From: Pandoraea commovens | GTDB lineage: Bacteria > Pseudomonadota > Gammaproteobacteria > Burkholderiales > Burkholderiaceae | Length of the DNA stretch: 64,000 nucleotides | Assembly (NCBI RefSeq): GCF_902459615.1 | Contig: NZ_CABPSA010000010.1 | Location: forward strand, 124,001-188,000 | Direction: 5' to 3' | Shown here: positions 63,187-64,000 of the stretch, piece after piece | Position numbering within the stretch: position 1 is the stretch's first letter | Layout: every line of letters starts with the position of its first letter | Notes under the pieces: generated by a model | What the model saw: only the letters and a program-made list of their open reading frames with translations | Databases searched by the model: none | What the model was told of the DNA's origin: nothing | Made by a program: the position numbers and the translations under genes

Positions 63187-64000
63187 ATGGCGACGGACAG
63201 ACTGGGCGACATGCGCCTGTTCACCACGGCCGCGACGCTGGGCAGCCTCTCGGCGGCTGGACGCAAGCTGGGGCTGTCGCCTGCGGCGGCGAGTGCGCGG
63301 CTCGCGAAGCTGGAGGCGTCGTTGCAGACCCGTCTTTTCGTCCGCACGACGCGTCAGCTACGGCTCACGGAGGAGGGGCGCGTCTACTTGTCGCATTGCC
63401 TCGTCGCGTTGCAGGCCATCGATGATGGCGAGGCGGCGCTTCAGGCGGGGTGCGAGGCGATTCGGGGGAAGATCCGGCTGTCGGCATCGACCGATTTCGG
63501 CACCCATAAGCTCTCGCCGTGGTTGGATGCGTTCGTCGAGCGTTACCCGGACATTCGGCTATCGCTGACGCTGACCGACTCGATCTCCAATCTCGTGCAG
63601 GACGATGTGGACATCGCCATTCGCTTCAGTGAGCCGGAGGACGGCACGCTTGTGGCGCGTCGTCTTGCGCCGATGTGCCGTGTGCTGTGTGCTTCGCCCG
63701 ACTATCTGGCGCGCTACGGCGAGCCGGAAACTCCGGACGCGCTGGGGGCGCATCAGTTCATCGTGCTCGTCACGTCCTCGGGGCCACTCAACGAATTCCA
63801 TTTCAAAAAGGACGAAGCGACGTGGCAGTTCTCCGTGCCGATGGCGCAGGCGTGGGAGACGAACGACGGCACGATTGCGCGTCGGTGGGCGCTCGACGGC
63901 CGGGGTATCGTTCGCAAGACGTTGTGGGATGCTGCCGACGACGTGCGCGCCGGGCGGCTGAAGATATTGCTGCCGACATTCGTTGCACAGGAGGCCGGTG
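63187..64000 (+). CDS. LysR-family regulator, 3' end cut by window
   Basis: Open from the ATG at 63187 to the window end without a stop (271 codons seen). The N-terminal helix-turn-helix (GSLSAAGRKLGLSPAAASARLAKLE, split here as GSLSAAGRKLGL and SPAAASARLAKLE) and RLFVRTTRQLRLTEEG follow the LysR plan; the substrate domain is nearly complete. A full protein would be about 300 residues. It is divergent from the MFS exporter. Confidence 0.9.
   Translation, partial: MATDRLGDMRLFTTAATLGSLSAAGRKLGLSPAAASARLAKLEASLQTRLFVRTTRQLRLTEEGRVYLSHCLVALQAIDDGEAALQAGCEAIRGKIRLSASTDFGTHKLSPWLDAFVERYPDIRLSLTLTDSISNLVQDDVDIAIRFSEPEDGTLVARRLAPMCRVLCASPDYLARYGEPETPDALGAHQFIVLVTSSGPLNEFHFKKDEATWQFSVPMAQAWETNDGTIARRWALDGRGIVRKTLWDAADDVRAGRLKILLPTFVAQEAG

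Overview
The window is a GC-rich (roughly 60-65 %) stretch of bacterial chromosome. The gene set and order are those of a betaproteobacterium of the Burkholderiales. Supporting blocks are smc-zipA-ligA, map-glnD-rluB opposite rpsB-tsf-pyrH-frr-uppS-cdsA-dxr-rseP-bamA-ompH-lpxD-fabZ-lpxA-lpxB-rnhB, and the dapC-dapD-dapE-prmB cluster. A Burkholderia/Pandoraea-type organism is the best guess; the genus is inference. No tRNA, rRNA, CRISPR array, insertion sequence or prophage gene was seen. Most of the window is core housekeeping.

Layout. 0-2.2 kb: thiD and lplT on the minus strand. 2.6-5.0 kb: alr and radA on the plus strand. 5.1-10.1 kb, minus: a putative permuted NlpC/P60-type protein of unknown role directly behind an ABC-F ATPase (YheS type), then cardiolipin synthase. 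10.2-14.9 kb, minus: lysine/diaminopimelate cluster dapC-dapD-(ArsC/Spx-like)-dapE-prmB. 15.2-24.3 kb, plus: an EamA transporter, smc, zipA, ligA and def, closed by a bidirectional terminator. 24.4-29.9 kb, minus: map-glnD-rluB; the RluB protein carries eight degenerate tandem repeats rich in Arg and Asp. 30.2-46.0 kb, plus: a long translation and cell-envelope series from rpsB to a TrmH-type rRNA methyltransferase, preceded by a leader with a promoter and an attenuator-like hairpin. 46.1-49.7 kb: divergent ppsR and ppsA sharing an 11-bp inverted repeat. 49.8-52.9 kb: nfeD/qmcA pair, smpB, and ratA-rnfH. 52.9-57.9 kb: EamA transporter, then guaB, an unknown membrane protein, and guaA. 57.9-64.0 kb: a more accessory region of three divergent LysR-regulator/target pairs (a haloacetate-dehalogenase-like hydrolase, an atypical short-chain dehydrogenase, an MFS exporter).

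How the genes fit together. The central block supplies translation factors (S2, EF-Ts, RRF), UMP kinase, isoprenoid and phospholipid precursors (Dxr, UppS, CdsA), outer-membrane assembly (BamA, OmpH/Skp), the site-2 protease RseP and the first half of lipid A synthesis, so envelope growth and translation are encoded together. Many starts overlap the preceding stop (ATGA or TGATG), implying translational coupling. The dap genes feed both lysine and peptidoglycan synthesis and lie near alr, which supplies D-alanine. PpsA is paired with its regulator PpsR. GuaB and GuaA make GMP from IMP.

Best leads for new biology: the C131/H47 permuted papain-like protein coupled to an ABC-F gene; the repeat-expanded RluB; the rpsB leader attenuator; the shared ppsR/ppsA repeat; the unknown membrane protein between guaB and guaA; the dehalogenase-like hydrolase with its regulator and palindrome; the SDR protein lacking YxxxK; and a three-tier hairpin between prmB and cls. 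No CRISPR, toxin-immunity or other recognisable defence locus was found. Function calls rest on recognised motifs read by eye; no database search was run.
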